Shown here piece by piece: positions 1-11,829 of a stretch of 64,000 nt of DNA. The DNA lies in the NCBI GenBank assembly GCA_007922225.1, contig ML679956.1, positions 78,390,834 through 78,454,833 on the forward strand. The letters are read 5' to 3'. The DNA is from Emydura subglobosa (lineage: Eukaryota; Chordata; Testudines; Chelidae). Position 1 is the first letter of the stretch, and every line of letters begins with the position of its first letter. Below the pieces are notes generated by a model. It made no database searches. It worked only from the letters and a program-made list of their open reading frames with translations, and was not told where the DNA came from. Both the position numbers and the translations under genes were made by a program.

Positions 1-994
1 CCAATGGAGGATTCTTCCCCTGAGAATTCCCATGGGTACCATTCACAGCTCTCGTGTCTCCAGCATGTGCTTTTTCTGCACACAAGACACAAGCAAGCTG
101 CTCTGCTTGTGAGAGTTGGAATTGGCTGGCATTTTGGAAGGGACGTGCTACAGTTATTCTCAGCACCTGCCCTCTTCTGAAATGAAGACTGAGGCAAGGA
201 GGAAAAGAGAGTCTTGTTCGAATAAACACAGTAGGGGGAGTTATTAAATGAACGCTGACAAATGGTTTAGTCACACAGATGACCCCAACTTGACAATGGT
301 CTTAACCAATACGAAATAATTTAACTGTGCACAGAAGGCCTGATGTGAACTCACTGTCTCATTGCTCTCTCCCCTTGCCTGAGGTTCAATTATAGGTCGT
401 CTTAACACTGTGTTTAGACAGCACCTGACACAATGTGGCGGTTCTGGCCCTGTGCACCTTCAAGACAAACAGTATTCCATTTGCAAAAGTGCACGTCGTA
501 GAGCAGTTTTTAAACTTCCGATAAGATGGGCGTTACTGTGCAAGTTATATTTTGCATATGGAAATTTAAAATGCTAATTTAAGGATCAAAATACTCTGAA
601 GTCTACCATCTTATGGCCAAGAAATTAAGACCAACACAAGCAACTTTTGTTTCAAACCTACAGACAAGTACTTTGCGGCTCTCTAGTAGCTGCAACAAGC
701 AAACACCATTCCCAAGAACCATGAGGTTGAGGGACTGGTGCACAAGGCCCCGGATGTGGCATACAAAAATGACGCAGAAGCTGAAATTAAAACGTGATCA
801 TCTTCGGTAATTCAGCTGGTTTTGGAACATGCAAGGTGGATGGAAGTCAATGCTCATTAAATGAAAGAGTCTAATCAGAAAGAGAAAAAGCTTCAAGCTG
901 CGAGCCATGAGAAAAAATTAATTTTAACTTTATTTTTAATCTCTGTGTATTTTTCTTTTAGTAAAGAAACTTGCTAGTGTTTATTTTTATTGCC

Positions 995-1110
995 CTAGTG
1001 CCTAGCAGCCCTAGACATGGAGCAGGACCTCATTGTGCTAGGTGCTGTACAAACACAGAACACAAAGACAGTCCCTGCCCCAAGAAGCTGACAATCTACA
1101 TACAAGACAA
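995..1110 (-). repeat. CORE-SINE (MIR-related) tail fragment
   Basis: Read on the minus strand, this is the widespread amniote tail: gcagggactgtctt, then tgtacagcacctagcacaat. The same block appears at 3605-3675, 26500-26640 and in plus orientation at 38440-38540. It is old and truncated. The family name is from memory and has not been searched. Confidence 0.5.
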
Positions 1111-1182
1111 GAAACAACAGATGGATACAGACCAACACGGGAGTACGAGGAAATGAGACAGTATTGCTCAATACAGATTTAA

Positions 1183-1255
1183 AGAATCGTAGGACTGGAA
1201 GAGACTTAAAGAGGTCATCTAGTCCAGTCCTCTGCACTCATGGCAGGACTAAGTA
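1183..1255 (-). mobile_element. CR1 LINE 3'-end fragment
   Basis: The block aatcgtaggactggaagaga followed by gaggtcatctagtccagtcc is the reverse complement of the conserved CR1 3' end. It matches the clearer copies at 20063 and 20902. About 70 bp survive. Confidence 0.8.
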
Positions 1256-1259
1256 TTGT

Positions 1260-1830
1260 AATAGTATAAAAGGTAGTAGTCTGTGCACACCAGCAGTCTA
1301 GCTGTTGTCACTTTTTTGGTAGGCTTCATGGCAAAGGAGAATTTTGAGGAGAAGTTAGTTTTGCAGATGTTGATGGGGAGCTCCTCCTGGAGGTGAGGGG
1401 CAGCGTGGGAGAAAGCACAAAGGTGCTTGTTTGAACCGTAACACGATGGCAATGGAGGCTACTATCATGGGCTCATCAGAGTGGGAGCTGATCTTTCGAT
1501 ACTGAATGAGAAATGATAGGTAGGGTGGGGATAGGCTGTGAATGGCCCTGAAAGTGAAAACAAACGGCTCATGTCTGATACGACAGAGAAGAGGGAGCTC
1601 ATGAAGAGAGGGGTGACAGGGTCAAAGCAGCAGCCTAGGAAAATAGTCTTTGCAACAGCATTGTGAATGGATATCACCAGGGCAAGACTGCATTTGTCAA
1701 GGCCGGAGAGAAGGATGTTGCAGTAACTGAAACGCAAAAACCCCAGTTGTATTAGAAACAGTACCAGAGGCTTGTATTTCAGCAAAGGCACAGAATTTGT
1801 TCTTTACATCACTCCAAGGTCTTCCTAATT
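1260..1830 (-). mobile_element. L2-clade LINE, RT C-terminal fragment
   Basis: On the minus strand the translation includes YCNILLSGLDKCSLALVIS, IHNAVAKTIFLG and FDPVTPLFMSS. This is the thumb and post-RT region shared by L2-type LINE reverse transcriptases (SYCN-LLxGL ... xNAAAR ... VTPLL). The frame is kept for about 100 codons, but no catalytic YADD survives here. It is an ancient 5'- and 3'-truncated copy. Confidence 0.65.
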
Positions 1831-2349
1831 GTCAATAAGCTCTGCCTTGATTGGATCATCATACACAGATCACGCCTAGCAGGAAAATGGAGTGCTCACT
1901 CACTCCAGTACTGCACAATACGCCAGTAATACCGTGATGTGAAAAAAAGAGCACCCTGTCGACATTCAACGTCCTTAAACTTGCATCAGTGGGTGATGCG
2001 TTACATGAAAATGCTGCAGAGCTGAGTTGACAGCAAGAACTGGTCCTGAGGAGCAAAGAAGATACTCCTGAGAGAAGGAAACAGCAGGAGGAGGAAGGCC
2101 AGGGTTGAAAATGAGGAGCGATGAAATGGAAGACACTAGCATGTGAGGAAGGGAGCAGGTCAACATGGTGAATTGAAAGGGAGGCATTGGGAATCAGAAA
2201 GTCGAAGAGCCAAATACACAGAAAGTCGGAAGGGGGATCCTATGCCTGTTGCTGTCCTCCACCCTGTCAAACGAAGCAAAGCAAACAAAAGGAGGAACCA
2301 TTTGATAGCCTTCTACAAGTGTAGCCACAGGAGACAATATAAGGGTTGA

Positions 2350-4340
2350 TGTTTAAATCTGGATTTAATACATCTAAAAAAAGTTATAAAGCCTAGATAT
2401 TTTAACACTGCTACTTCCCAGAGGCACAAACTTGTACTTTAAACTAGGCATGAAATCCTCCCTTGACTCCAGTTCTTACAAGAGGATTAAAGAGGTAGGA
2501 CCAATACAGCAGACTTCAAAATCATTTTTGTATGTAAGACGAGTGGAAATAATGATAATAAGCACGCTTTAATGCATCTATAGCATCTTTCATCCAAGGA
2601 TAAAGCACTTCAACTGATGTAAGCTACATAGAACATTTGCTTCCCCCACCACCGAAATACAGCCATCTTTGGGCTCTGGGTTTAACAACAGCCAAATGAG
2701 CAGTGATGCAATCTGGTGAAGCCTTCCTCTGGGGGTCAGAAGAATCAAAGGGGGGAAATAACCATTGGTGAAGATCGTCTGTCCTACACGCCACATACAT
2801 TACCGCCAGCATTCCAGAATTGTGCCTCTGCACATCAACACATGGGCATACAAAAGCGATGCTGCAAAACAAGCTAATCAGAGCTAGGAACTGCAGTGAT
2901 ATTACTTCTACGCAGAAAGAGCTTTGGATCTAGATTAGGAAGAGCCTGAATGATGTCAGAAATTTGATCTCAGTCCCTACCCAAAAGGGTACAAAACGAG
3001 AATAAGTGGGAATGTGCCTCCTTGTGAAAGCTTGTTAATGAATGCAGAGAACCAACCACCTCTTAAGCAACAAGCAGACAGCATTCAGTTTGAGTATTTG
3101 TAAACACACTGATATTTCTAGCATAGACAAGAAAAAGGACAACCTGTAAAAGGAAAAGTTAACACTTGCTAGTGAATAGCAAATACACACCCATAAAACA
3201 AAACCGGGCTTAAGGTTAGCTAAGGCAGAGTGTGTGGCAGCGATTTAGATCTGAGGAGTATTTGACTGCAGTAAGTTCCACACCTAAGAGGGGACTTACC
3301 TTCTTGGCTAAACAACAGAAGCCCTGTTTGACAAAACAACAAAACTGATTGACGTGTATCTTTCCAGCCCTCTCACAATCCTTACAAGTCCCCCCTTTCT
3401 ACTGCTGCTGGCGTTCTCTCCTCCCCCACCCTAACAACGCCTTTGCTAACCCCCAGTGTAATGCACTATTACTTAACCCATCTTCTCCCTGCTAGTCGCC
3501 CACACAGTGCTTAAGTCACACCCAACAGATGACACGTGGGAAGCAGAAGGTGAAGTTCACTGTGGGATTCTGTTGCTTCTGTTACTGTGACACCCAAAGA
3601 CACCCAGGATCAGGGCCCTGCTGTTCTAGGCACTGTACAAACAGAGGCAGATGCAGTGCCTGCCCTGAAGAACTCTGCTCTAAGCAGGAGTAGCCTTGCT
3701 CCACTTCACTTCTACTGTGGGAGACTTTCCTCAGCCTCCTGTACAAACTTCCCTACCGCTCTCCTAAAAGCCCTTGAAAACATCCAGTTTCTAGGTGTTA
3801 CCACCTGTGGGTTAATAAAATCGGTGCTGTTTTTCTCAAGTATTCTAGCTTTCAGCATTCTGTTATAAATACCTCATTTGCAAATGCCTACTCCTTTGCA
3901 AAAAAAAAAAAAAACCCACAAAAATAATGAGCAAGAACTTGGCATACAACTGCTCAGCTGTGGAGTAGTTAGCTTTGCAAACTGTCAAATCCATAACGCC
4001 ATTTAACTACTTTGCTCTTGGTTCTGTAGCCCGACTGCTGCATTTGCTTTCCATTGGAATCCACAGAATGTCAAGACATTCCTGGCATGATAGGCAGTAG
4101 TCATGTCCCTTAAAATAGATGAGTCGTAAAGATACGCACATCTTGTAGTTTCTGGTGCTTGTTTGCCTATGTAGTTTTTAAAAAAGGCAATGGAATACCT
4201 TTTCAAGCAGTGTGCAGTGGGTTTCCAGTGTGACTTAGCTAAATCCCTACAGCACACCACTGTGAAAACGTATCCCTTGAAAGTAGTTCGTGTGATGGCT
4301 AAAAGGATTAAACATGCTGTAAACTCATTTCCTTTATGAA
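2350..4340. other. Intronic or flanking DNA, no gene seen
   Basis: AT-rich DNA without a supportable gene. The only repeat recognised is a CORE-SINE-like block at about 3605-3675 (ctgttctaggcactgtacaa). A 13-14-nt A run is at 3901. Searches by eye for the SETD2 SRI exons on the minus strand were negative. Confidence 0.5.
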
Positions 4341-4350
4341 TGCTCTAGAG

Positions 4351-4648
4351 CAGCGGTTCTCAGACAAAAATCACTACGACCCCAGTACCCTGTGTTACTC
4401 TAGATTCTAGAATCACGGCTGGTGTTAGGGGAAGTCAAGCAGGGCATTCACCCGGGACCCCATGCCACAGGGGGCCCCGCGAAGCTAAGCTGCTCAAGCT
4501 CAGACTTCCACTTCAGCCCCCGCACAGCAGGTCTGGGCTTCAGCTTTCTGCCGAGGGCCCCAGCAAGTCTAATGCTGGCCCTGGCGACCCTATTAAAATG
4601 CACTCATGACCTGCTTTGGGGTCGTGACCCAGAGTTTGAGCACCGCTG
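4351..4648. mobile_element. hAT-Charlie-type MITE with TIRs and 8-bp TSD
   Basis: The left end CAGCGGTTCTCA and the right end TGAGCACCGCTG form imperfect terminal inverted repeats of the hAT-Charlie consensus CAGNGGTTCTCA. They are flanked by 8-bp target-site duplications, ctctagag (4343-4350) and ctgtagat (4649-4656), 6 of 8 identical. The 298-bp interior is GC-rich (cccgggaccccatgccac) and has no transposase. It is non-autonomous and old. Confidence 0.85.
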
Positions 4649-5283
4649 CTGTAGATAATTAAAAGTGAAAGAAATGCTAAATGTATATGTTTTGCCAATT
4701 ATATAGTTGCATTTAACTCAGTCTGAAGAAAGTAAGAAGTCTAGTTGGTTTGCCTTTTGTTTATAATCTGCTGCTTCTGGTCAATTTCATTTTCTTGTTT
4801 ACCTGCACTAGCCCAGAGCTGCTATGTATAAGTTGCAAACAGCACCGGGAAATCCTTGCATCCAAACCAAAAGCACACTTTTCATCTAAACTTAAAAGGA
4901 TGTTAATAAAGATATTTCAATTGAGTTATATAAAATATTTATTAAACAAAACCTGTATCTTAAACCCTCCTAGTATCCTTTTAATTAGACTACATTAGTT
5001 TGTGTACTTGAAAATAAAGGCTTCACTCTTCCCAGGAATGAAAAATGAATCTGAAAAAGTGATTGCTCTTTGTTTTGATCCTTGGACTAACAATGGTAAG
5101 GACACTTCCTATTGTAAATGGAAATGGACCTGATCTGCATTAATTTGTATTAGGGACTGGGTCCTTGCATAAATCCAGATTTTTCATTTGGGTCCAAGGC
5201 AGTCATCATTGTAAAGGATCCTTTAAAACATATAACCAATAAACTAGTTAGTGTTCAAAGGACACCAACTTAAAATCATATGC

Positions 5284-5420
5284 TTTGTTTTACCTAGTAT
5301 GGGTACCTTAAATTACAATAACTCAAAGTGGTGGGGGGGAATGTTTTTCTGTAATTTCCTATTTGTTTACTTTGTTCTGCATTTGGCAGAACTTCGTGCA
5401 TTGTCAGTCAGTGTGGGTCT
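5284..5420. repeat. Local duplication, copy 1
   Basis: Shares an ordered series of blocks with 5731-5886: tttgttttacctag(t/c)atg, gggtaccttaaattaca, a poly-G stretch after gtggg, cctatttgtttact, atttggcagaactt and gtgcattgt...gtgtgggtct. It lies in direct orientation about 450 bp upstream of copy 2. See findings. Confidence 0.8.
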
Positions 5421-5730
5421 TTCATGCGTCAACAGAAGTACCAAAAAAAAGCAACCCCAACATTTTTTAAAAAATAGGACAATGTAATTGTAGAACCACA
5501 AAAACTGATAGGGAGACTCTGGGCAGCTGAAATTACAATTAATTCTCATCCTGAAACTGTCTAGGTTTCAGGTTGATTGTATCCCATTACAATTTTCCAC
5601 GTCTTGTGCATTGAGATTTCACCTAATTAGACCTTTTTCCTGCTGTTAGAAAAATTTGCTCTAAATTAAAAGACTTCATGCCATATTTCAGGCTGACACT
5701 GCATCATCATCCCATTGACATCACATCTGT

Positions 5731-5886
5731 TTTGTTTTACCTAGCATGGGTACCTTAAATTACAGTAACTGAAAGTTGGGGGGGGGGAGGGGGAGAAGAG
5801 AAAGGGGGAATATTTTTATGTATTTTCCTATTTGTTTACTCTGTGCATTTGGCAGAACTTTGTGCATTGTTAGTTAGTGTGGGTCT
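5731..5886. repeat. Local duplication, copy 2
   Basis: Partner of 5284-5420. The copy is longer by an expanded G/A-rich run (ggggggggag then aagagaaaggggg at 5776-5810). The flanking sequences on either side do not match, so the duplicated unit is only about 140-155 bp. Confidence 0.8.
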
Positions 5887-6204
5887 GAGTTAGTGTAGTG
5901 CTAAGTTATGGCTTGTCAGTATTCTACATTTGCCGTTATGAAAGGCTGCAGCTATAAAAGATGGGCTATATTTTAGTTTATGCACTAATAATCCAATTGC
6001 AATAATTTTACCTAATATTCATTGCAATAACTTTACTAATGCTGACTTCAGTTGAACGCTAGGAATTTCACTGTAAATTATATCAGGTTTGCCGGTGCAT
6101 ATGAATGAGCACAAAGAAGTTGTACAACCACTGGTGTATTCAATCTCCACCTATTCTTGGTGAATTCATCACAATTAAATCAAGATCTTAGATATTTCAG
6201 TTGG

Positions 6205-6292
6205 TTCTGTTTAGTCATGATTATTAAGTGTAGGGGACAAGACTATATGACCTTGCGAGGTCCCTTCCAGTCGTACAATTCTATGATTAGAC
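6205..6292 (+). mobile_element. CR1 LINE 3'-end fragment
   Basis: The sequence gactatatgaccttgcgagg followed by tcccttccagtc...attctatgatt is the CR1 3' end with its terminal ATTCTATG-type repeat. It is in plus orientation, antisense to SETD2. Confidence 0.85.
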
Positions 6293-6619
6293 ATAATTGG
6301 AGGAAATCTTCTAGAGTTCATTCATTTCAATGTCAGATTTAGAATTCACTTAGATTTAAAAAAAAAAAAAAAAAACCAACTTGTTATGCATCTATTGCAA
6401 AACATGCAACGTTTGTCACCTGTTTAAAGGACATGAAATTGCCCTGTCCTAAGGAACTGAACTTTATAATTAAAATCAACAAATTTCATGAAAGCTGGAA
6501 AATGGGAACTGTGTGTTTTAATATAGTATTTGTATGAGCAACTGCTCTTATTCTCCAAGGACTTTTGAGGAGTTCTGTGAAGTTCATTTTTAGCACCCAT
6601 TATGTTGTAGGTATGTGAA

Positions 6620-6960
6620 ATCGCTTATGTGGGGCTATGGGATCCAGTGTCATCAATATGCTGATGATGTTCAGCTCAACGTCTCCTTTTAACTGGACCC
6701 AGACAGATGTTCCCTCGCTCTGTATTTGACAGATATGGACTTGGGTGCTCAGTGTGGAGAAGACCAAAAGTAGTAATAGTTGTCAGAGAGGGAAGCATTT
6801 CGAGGATCTGGAAAAGTCTGACTGCTCCTTCAGCTGGAGGAGTTTGCATTCCTGTAAAAGTAGTTAGCAATCTTGGACTCTTACTTGAGTCCTCTATACA
6901 CTGAGTATAGGCTAGAAAAATCCTTCTGGGTGCTAAGTTCTTCTGAAAATAGAGCCTCTA
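6620..6960 (+). mobile_element. L2-type LINE fragment with RT YADD motif
   Basis: Translation of 6645-6690 reads HQYADDVQLNVSF, the catalytic motif C of L2-clade reverse transcriptases. Downstream LAILDSYLSPL resembles the LGVLLDSSLS block of the same family. Several stops and indels lie between them. Related degraded sequence may continue to about 7115. Confidence 0.7.
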
Positions 6961-7689
6961 AACCTCTTGATTTTGAATGTGGCTATGTGCATAGTAAACC
7001 ATTTCCAAGAAGTTACAACCCAATAAAACATTCTCTCCAGTGCATCTTGACACAGGTCTCCTTTTCCCCTCATTATGATTTCAGATCCTCACTAAGACCT
7101 TGGACATAGGCCTTGGTATGTTAAGAAAAACCACTTTTACTCCACTTTTGTTTGCTTTGCAAGTGAAGCTACTTTCTCAATGGGATTTTGCTACACATTT
7201 TTAACACTCAGCTACAGATACATGACATACAATCCTTGGATTTACAATCCCTTATGCACTAACAATACAGGCAATAACGGCTCCTTTGGGAGAGTTAAAA
7301 AACTTCAGCTTTGAAGTAACAGCATTCAAACTACATATTCATAGAAAAGTGCTTAACTATAAAGCTAAATAGCAGCTGTAAAAATCACTCTAAATTGGCC
7401 AGTAAGGAGGGTTCGGTGATCAGGGTTTGATTTCTGAGCTCTCAGTTCTCAGGTTGGCAAGGGCTGGGAGAACTACAAAGTTACACGGATAAAGAAATAG
7501 CATTGTGGGATCCCAAAGGAAGTCCCATATATTGAGTCCCCCTTACCTAGAAGCATGGAGACAAAAGACATGAAACCTGGAAGGTATATATATAATAGGG
7601 GGAAAAATTAGGTGCGCTGAAAGGACTGCTGCTCAATATTAAATTCCATATACTTTCAGTATCACATTAGCGTTATACTGCACTTCTGT

Positions 7690-7878
7690 AAGTCTCAGAG
7701 TGTTTTACAAAGAATCACCCCCATTTCAGAGATGGGGAAACTATAGCACAGAGAGGAAGTGTTGTGCCCAAGGTTACAAAGCTGGTCAGTGGTAGTGTCA
7801 GGAAGCGAACATAGGTCTCCTGCCTCCTAAGTCTTGTGCTCTATCCACTGAATTCAGGCTGCCTCCTTTTGGATAGTC
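7690..7878 (-). repeat. MIR-type CORE-SINE
   Basis: On the plus strand it reads atggggaaactatagcacag, aggaagtgttgtgcccaagg, then ggaagcgaacataggtctcc and tgtgctctatccact. This is the reverse complement of a MIR, with the tRNA-derived B-box side at the right. Confidence 0.75.
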
Positions 7879-7950
7879 AGACCTCTCTTTTGAGGGTACT
7901 ACCTGTGACCTTGTCCCCAAAAAACAGTTACTGACCTTTGCATAACTGTT

Positions 7951-8430
7951 GTTCTTTGACCTGTGTTGCACATGTCTATTCCATGCGCGGTATGCACATG
8001 CCTCAATCACAGTCGCCGGAGATTTTTCTCTTAGTGGTACCTGTTGGTTGGCTCCAGCACCTCCTGGTGCCACGCACAGGTCTCCGGTATAAAAAAACAT
8101 AACAGCTATACTTGGTCAGACCAGTTGTCCATCTAGCTCAATAACCTGTCTTCTTCCAACAGTGGCCAATGCCAGGTGCTTCAGAGGCAATGAACGGAAC
8201 AGGTCATCATCAAGTGATCCAGCCCTTGTCACCCATTCCCAGCTTCTGACAGACAGAGGCTAGGGACAAAGGGACTGGCTGACCCAGCACTTCCCACAGT
8301 TCCTTCTTGCCGGCCAACTCCGACAGAGGAGTAGGAGGGCAGTTATGGAAAGGAGTAGGAGGGCAGATTGTGGAATGAACACATGCAACTCATCTGGAAG
8401 AACAACAGTTATGGAAAGGTTAGTACCCGT
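7951..8430. repeat. Left inverted terminal repeat of DIRS copy 1, split by CR1
   Basis: 7951-8094 matches the reverse complement of 14082-14224 block by block: gttctttga...cacatgtctattccatg, agatttttctc, then the ccggtataaa box. It resumes after the CR1 piece at 8263 with gggactggctgacccagcac and cagttccttcttgccgg. Confidence 0.8.
8095..8262 (-). mobile_element. CR1 3'-UTR fragment inserted in DIRS terminal repeat
   Basis: Blocks ggtcagaccagttgtccatc, gtggccaatgccaggtgctt and gaggctagggac are the reverse complement of the CR1 subfamily whose better copies begin at 24068 and 29135. It is heavily 5'-truncated. It splits the DIRS terminal repeat just after its TATA-like box. Confidence 0.8.
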
Positions 8431-8559
8431 TTTTTTTCTTTGAGTGCTTGCACATGTCCATTCCGTGTTAGGCCATGCCCAAGCAGACACAGGAGGTGGG
8501 ACGGAATTTATGGACATACTGATTGTAGTACGGCTCCGACCAAACCTGGTGTCATCCCT

Positions 8560-9225
8560 GGCTTGTGGGTGATGGCGTAGTGGGAAGAAAACTGTGTGCA
8601 CTGATGACCAAGTTGCCACTCTGAAAATGTCCTGGATAAGGACCTGAGCCAGGAATGCCACTGAGGAAGCTTGTGCCCTTGTAGAATGGGCAGTCAAGAT
8701 AGCTGGTGGTGGGACCCACATCTGCTCTTAGCATGTGCAAATACATGCTGTAATCCTGAATGAGAGCCTTTGAACTGAGATGGGAAGGGCTTTCATCCTG
8801 TCAGCTACTGCCCAAAGAACTGCGTGGATCTACAGAACCATGTAGTCCTCTCTGTATAGAACGCTAGTGCACGTTTAACATCCGCTGTGTGAAGACATTG
8901 CTCCTCTCTAGTCACGTGTGGTTTTGGAAAGGAAATCAGCCGGAAATCAGCCTGATTACTGCGAAACTGTGAAGCCACCTTTGGAAGGAACACAGGGTGA
9001 GGGCATATACCTCGTCCTTAAAGAAGACAGTGTATGAGGCTTCTGATGTGAGGGCCTGAATCTCTGAGATCCTTCTGGCTGAAGTAATAGCCACCAGAAA
9101 GGCCACTTTCCAGGAAAGGTATGACAGGGGGCATGTCGCCAGCAACTCAAACGTGGGGGGTGGGGCCCCGGCCTGTGAGTTTTGACAAGATGAGGTTTAG
9201 GTCCCCCTGGGCAATGGGCTCCCAA
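8560..9225 (-). pseudogene. DIRS tyrosine recombinase, degenerate
   Basis: Phage-integrase-type recombinase that would insert the circular cDNA. The N-terminal catalytic box is WKVAFLVAITSARRISEIQA with its active Arg. The downstream box AHSTRAQASSVA contains the H-x-x-R signature and is followed by IQDIFRVATWSSVHT. The expected Tyr region (HYAITHKPG) is present, but in a different frame from HSTR, so a frameshift lies at about 8590-8600. Other stops occur near 8800. It is not functional as read. Confidence 0.8.
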
Positions 9226-9593
9226 ATCTGTGGGTATAATCTTTCTAGGCCCTTAAGGAGGCAGACAGACATTCTGTGCGAGAAATCCAGTCATCCATCC
9301 ACCGAAGGGTGGAACACCAAGATCACTGCAAGGTGTATCTTAATTGATGATATTGCCAGACCTTGCTGTTTTACATGCAGCAGACACTCCAGAACAGTCT
9401 GCAGAGATGATCATATGGGCGACAGACCTTGCTGGGAAGTCCATATGGAAAAGTGCTTCCACTTGGTGAGGTATGTAGTTCTGGTAGAGGGTTTCCTGCT
9501 ACCTAGAAGAACCTGGCTGACTTGTTCTGAACAGGCCACCTCCCCGGGATTCAGCCATGGAGCTTCCAAGCTGTTAGGTGGAGGAGACTGAGG

Positions 9594-9884
9594 GTATGTC
9601 TACACTGATGGCGGCAAATTCACCGCCATCAGATTGATTTATCTGGATTGAGTGAGCAGAAGTGAAGACCCGCTCAATCTATCTGGAAGTCGATTTAATA
9701 AAACCACCTCCCCCAAAAGAGTAGCGCTGAGGCGATGGGTACGCACTTCCCATCAGCGCAGAGCAGTGGAGATGGTGCGCTAAATGGAGGTTGTGAAGTC
9801 GACGGGAGTTAGGCAAGATACTCTGCATAGCTTGCGTAACTCCTGTTGACTGCCACTGAATTTCACCAGCAGTGTAGACCAGGC
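9594..9884. mobile_element. MITE with TIR (GTCTACACT family) inside DIRS copy 1
   Basis: The left end is gtatgtctacactgatggcg and the right end agtgtagaccaggc. The 6-bp direct flanks ctgagg (9588-9593 and 9885-9890), extendable to gactgagg/gcctgagg, look like a target-site duplication. It lies between the RNase H and recombinase regions, so it inserted after the DIRS element. No coding capacity. Confidence 0.7.
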
Positions 9885-9899
9885 CTGAGGTTTGGGTGG

Positions 9900-10560
9900 G
9901 TCATTTGACAGTGGTCCTATGAGATCAGGTCTGGGAGGAGACAGAGCGTGGTACTGGAGTTGCTACTAAAAGACCTAGCAGTGTCGTGAGCCAGTGTTGA
10001 TGGGGCCAGGTTGGATCTATGGGAATGACCAGCATTGTGTCCTGTTTGATCTTCAGCAAGACTTTGTGCACAAGTAGAATGTGGGGAAAAGCCTAGAACA
10101 GCTGCTCCGTCCAAGCAAGCAAGCAAGCGTCCGTGAGCAAGCCCGGGCTGTGGCCTTGCAGGGAACAAAAAGGTGACATTTCCTGTCGTGTCTGGTCGCA
10201 AACAGGACTATGTGGTGAGTCCCCCACTGCTGAAAAATGACCCTCACTCTGCTGGGATGCAGGGACCTCACGTGATGACTGGAGAAAGACCTGCTGAGGT
10301 GATCTGCCGCCAGTTTGTTCTGGGCCCCTAGAAGGAGAGAAACCTCAAAGTGGATTGAGTGCATTATGCAAAGCTCCCATAAGCAAATAGCTTCTAGACC
10401 CCTGGGGGCGGGGTAGGAGAAGAAGATCGAGCCCCTCTCTGCCCTGTTGAGGTAGTAGATGACTGCCATGTTGTCCATAAGCAGTAGCACACTCTTGTTT
10501 GCGATGTGGGGTAAGAACACCTGACAAGGTAGGTGGATCGCTCAGCGTTCCCTGGCATTG
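9900..10560 (-). pseudogene. DIRS RNase H domain, degenerate
   Basis: Minus-strand translation includes LLLMDNMAVIYYLNRAERG, the RNase H DN-x-x-x-x-YLN motif. NKLAADHLSRSFSSHH follows, giving the conserved A-D-x-L-S-R block, then LFATRHDRKCHLF. A C-terminal block appears in a shifted frame around 9930-10080. This domain would remove the RNA strand of the RNA-cDNA hybrid. It is broken by frameshifts. Confidence 0.8.
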
Positions 10561-10599
10561 ATATTTAATGAGAGCTCTTCCTGGGACCAAAAGCCTTGG

Positions 10600-11560
10600 T
10601 CCTGAGATGCCCCAGGCGAGCCTCCCTCCCTAGCTCTGAGGTGTCCAAGACTAGGGATATCGAAGGCTAGGGCCTGACAAAGGGAATGTCTGTGCAGGTC
10701 CTCGGAGGATCCCGCCACCAAACAAGTGAGGCGAGGCCCAGGGGAGGTACAGTGAAGCACGGAGTCCAAGTGGTGGCAGCTCAGGGAGTACACCGAGGCC
10801 AGCCACGCCTGAAGGGGTTTGAGGCACAGCCTTGCAAACTGCACTATGAATGTGCATGAGGCCATGTGACCTAGACGTTTCTGGCAGAAACATGCCGTCG
10901 TGAGAGGGTGGGCCTTGCTCTGTGCTGTTAACGCCACCATCGTCTGGAAGCAGGATTCTGGTAGGAAGGCCTTGGGCTGGGTGGAATCAAACACCGCTCC
11001 AACAGACTCTATCCTCTGCACTGGGGTGAAGGTAGACTTCTGTTCGTTTATCAGCAGGCCCAGCACCTGAAAGGTTGAATGCATGAAGTGGACGCTGGCC
11101 TCCACATGGGCCTTGGACAGTTGTCAAGTTACAGACAGACTTTTACCCCTTGCTTTCTTAAGAAGGCCGTCACTACTGACATGCATTTTGTAAAAACTTG
11201 CAGGGCTGCCGACAGGCCAAATAGAAGAACTAGTAGTGGGCCTGGTTCACAACGAACCTAAGGAACCTTCTGTGTACTTGGAAAATTGAGATGTGGAAAT
11301 AGGCGCTTCTCAAACCGAGAGCGGCATGCCAGTCCCCCGAATCCAGGGAGGGAATGATGGTGGTCAAGGAGACCATGTGGAATTTCAAACTTTGAGATAG
11401 ACCTGCGCCATCTAAACAGCTAAGATAGGCCTGAGACCACTCTTGGCTTTGGGAATTAGGAAAAAGTGAGAGTAAAACCCCTTCCCTCTTAAATGCTGAA
11501 GAGCCTCCCTCCACAGCTTCCATTCAGAGGAAGACTCGCACTTCGTGGGCGAAGAATTGC
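10600..11560 (-). pseudogene. DIRS reverse transcriptase, degenerate
   Basis: Reads FHMVSLTTIIPSLDSGDWHA then ALGLRSAYFHISIFQ, HRRFLRFVVNQ and LFGLSAALQVFTK. These are recognisable fingers/palm blocks of DIRS/Ty3-like RT. In motif A the expected catalytic LDLxDAYF has become LGLRSAYF, so the Asp is lost. Motif C around 11130 reads L-stop-LDNC where YLDD is expected. A downstream segment (QVLGLLINEQKSTFTPVQRI) is the thumb region. It is dead as a polymerase. Confidence 0.8.
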
Positions 11561-11829
11561 TCTTGAGAAGGTTCTCTGAAGAGGGACGGGGAAGGAGGGT
11601 GGGGGTAGAAACAAACTAGAGAGAGTTTAACCCATTTCTACAGTACACAGAACCCAGTGGTCTGTGGTAATATGAGACCATACCAAGCTGATGTGGGACA
11701 GGCAGTCTGAAAACAACGGGAACACAGGATCTGATGTCACAGGAACTGGTATAATGCCCTCGGGCATCCCATCTAAATTTCTGTTGAGAGTCCCCCAAGT
11801 AATTGGGTGGAGGAGGGTAGAGATGCTTA

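Noticed and set aside
9121..9591. 156-codon plus-strand frame
   Set aside because: It is the antisense shadow of the DIRS tyrosine recombinase region.
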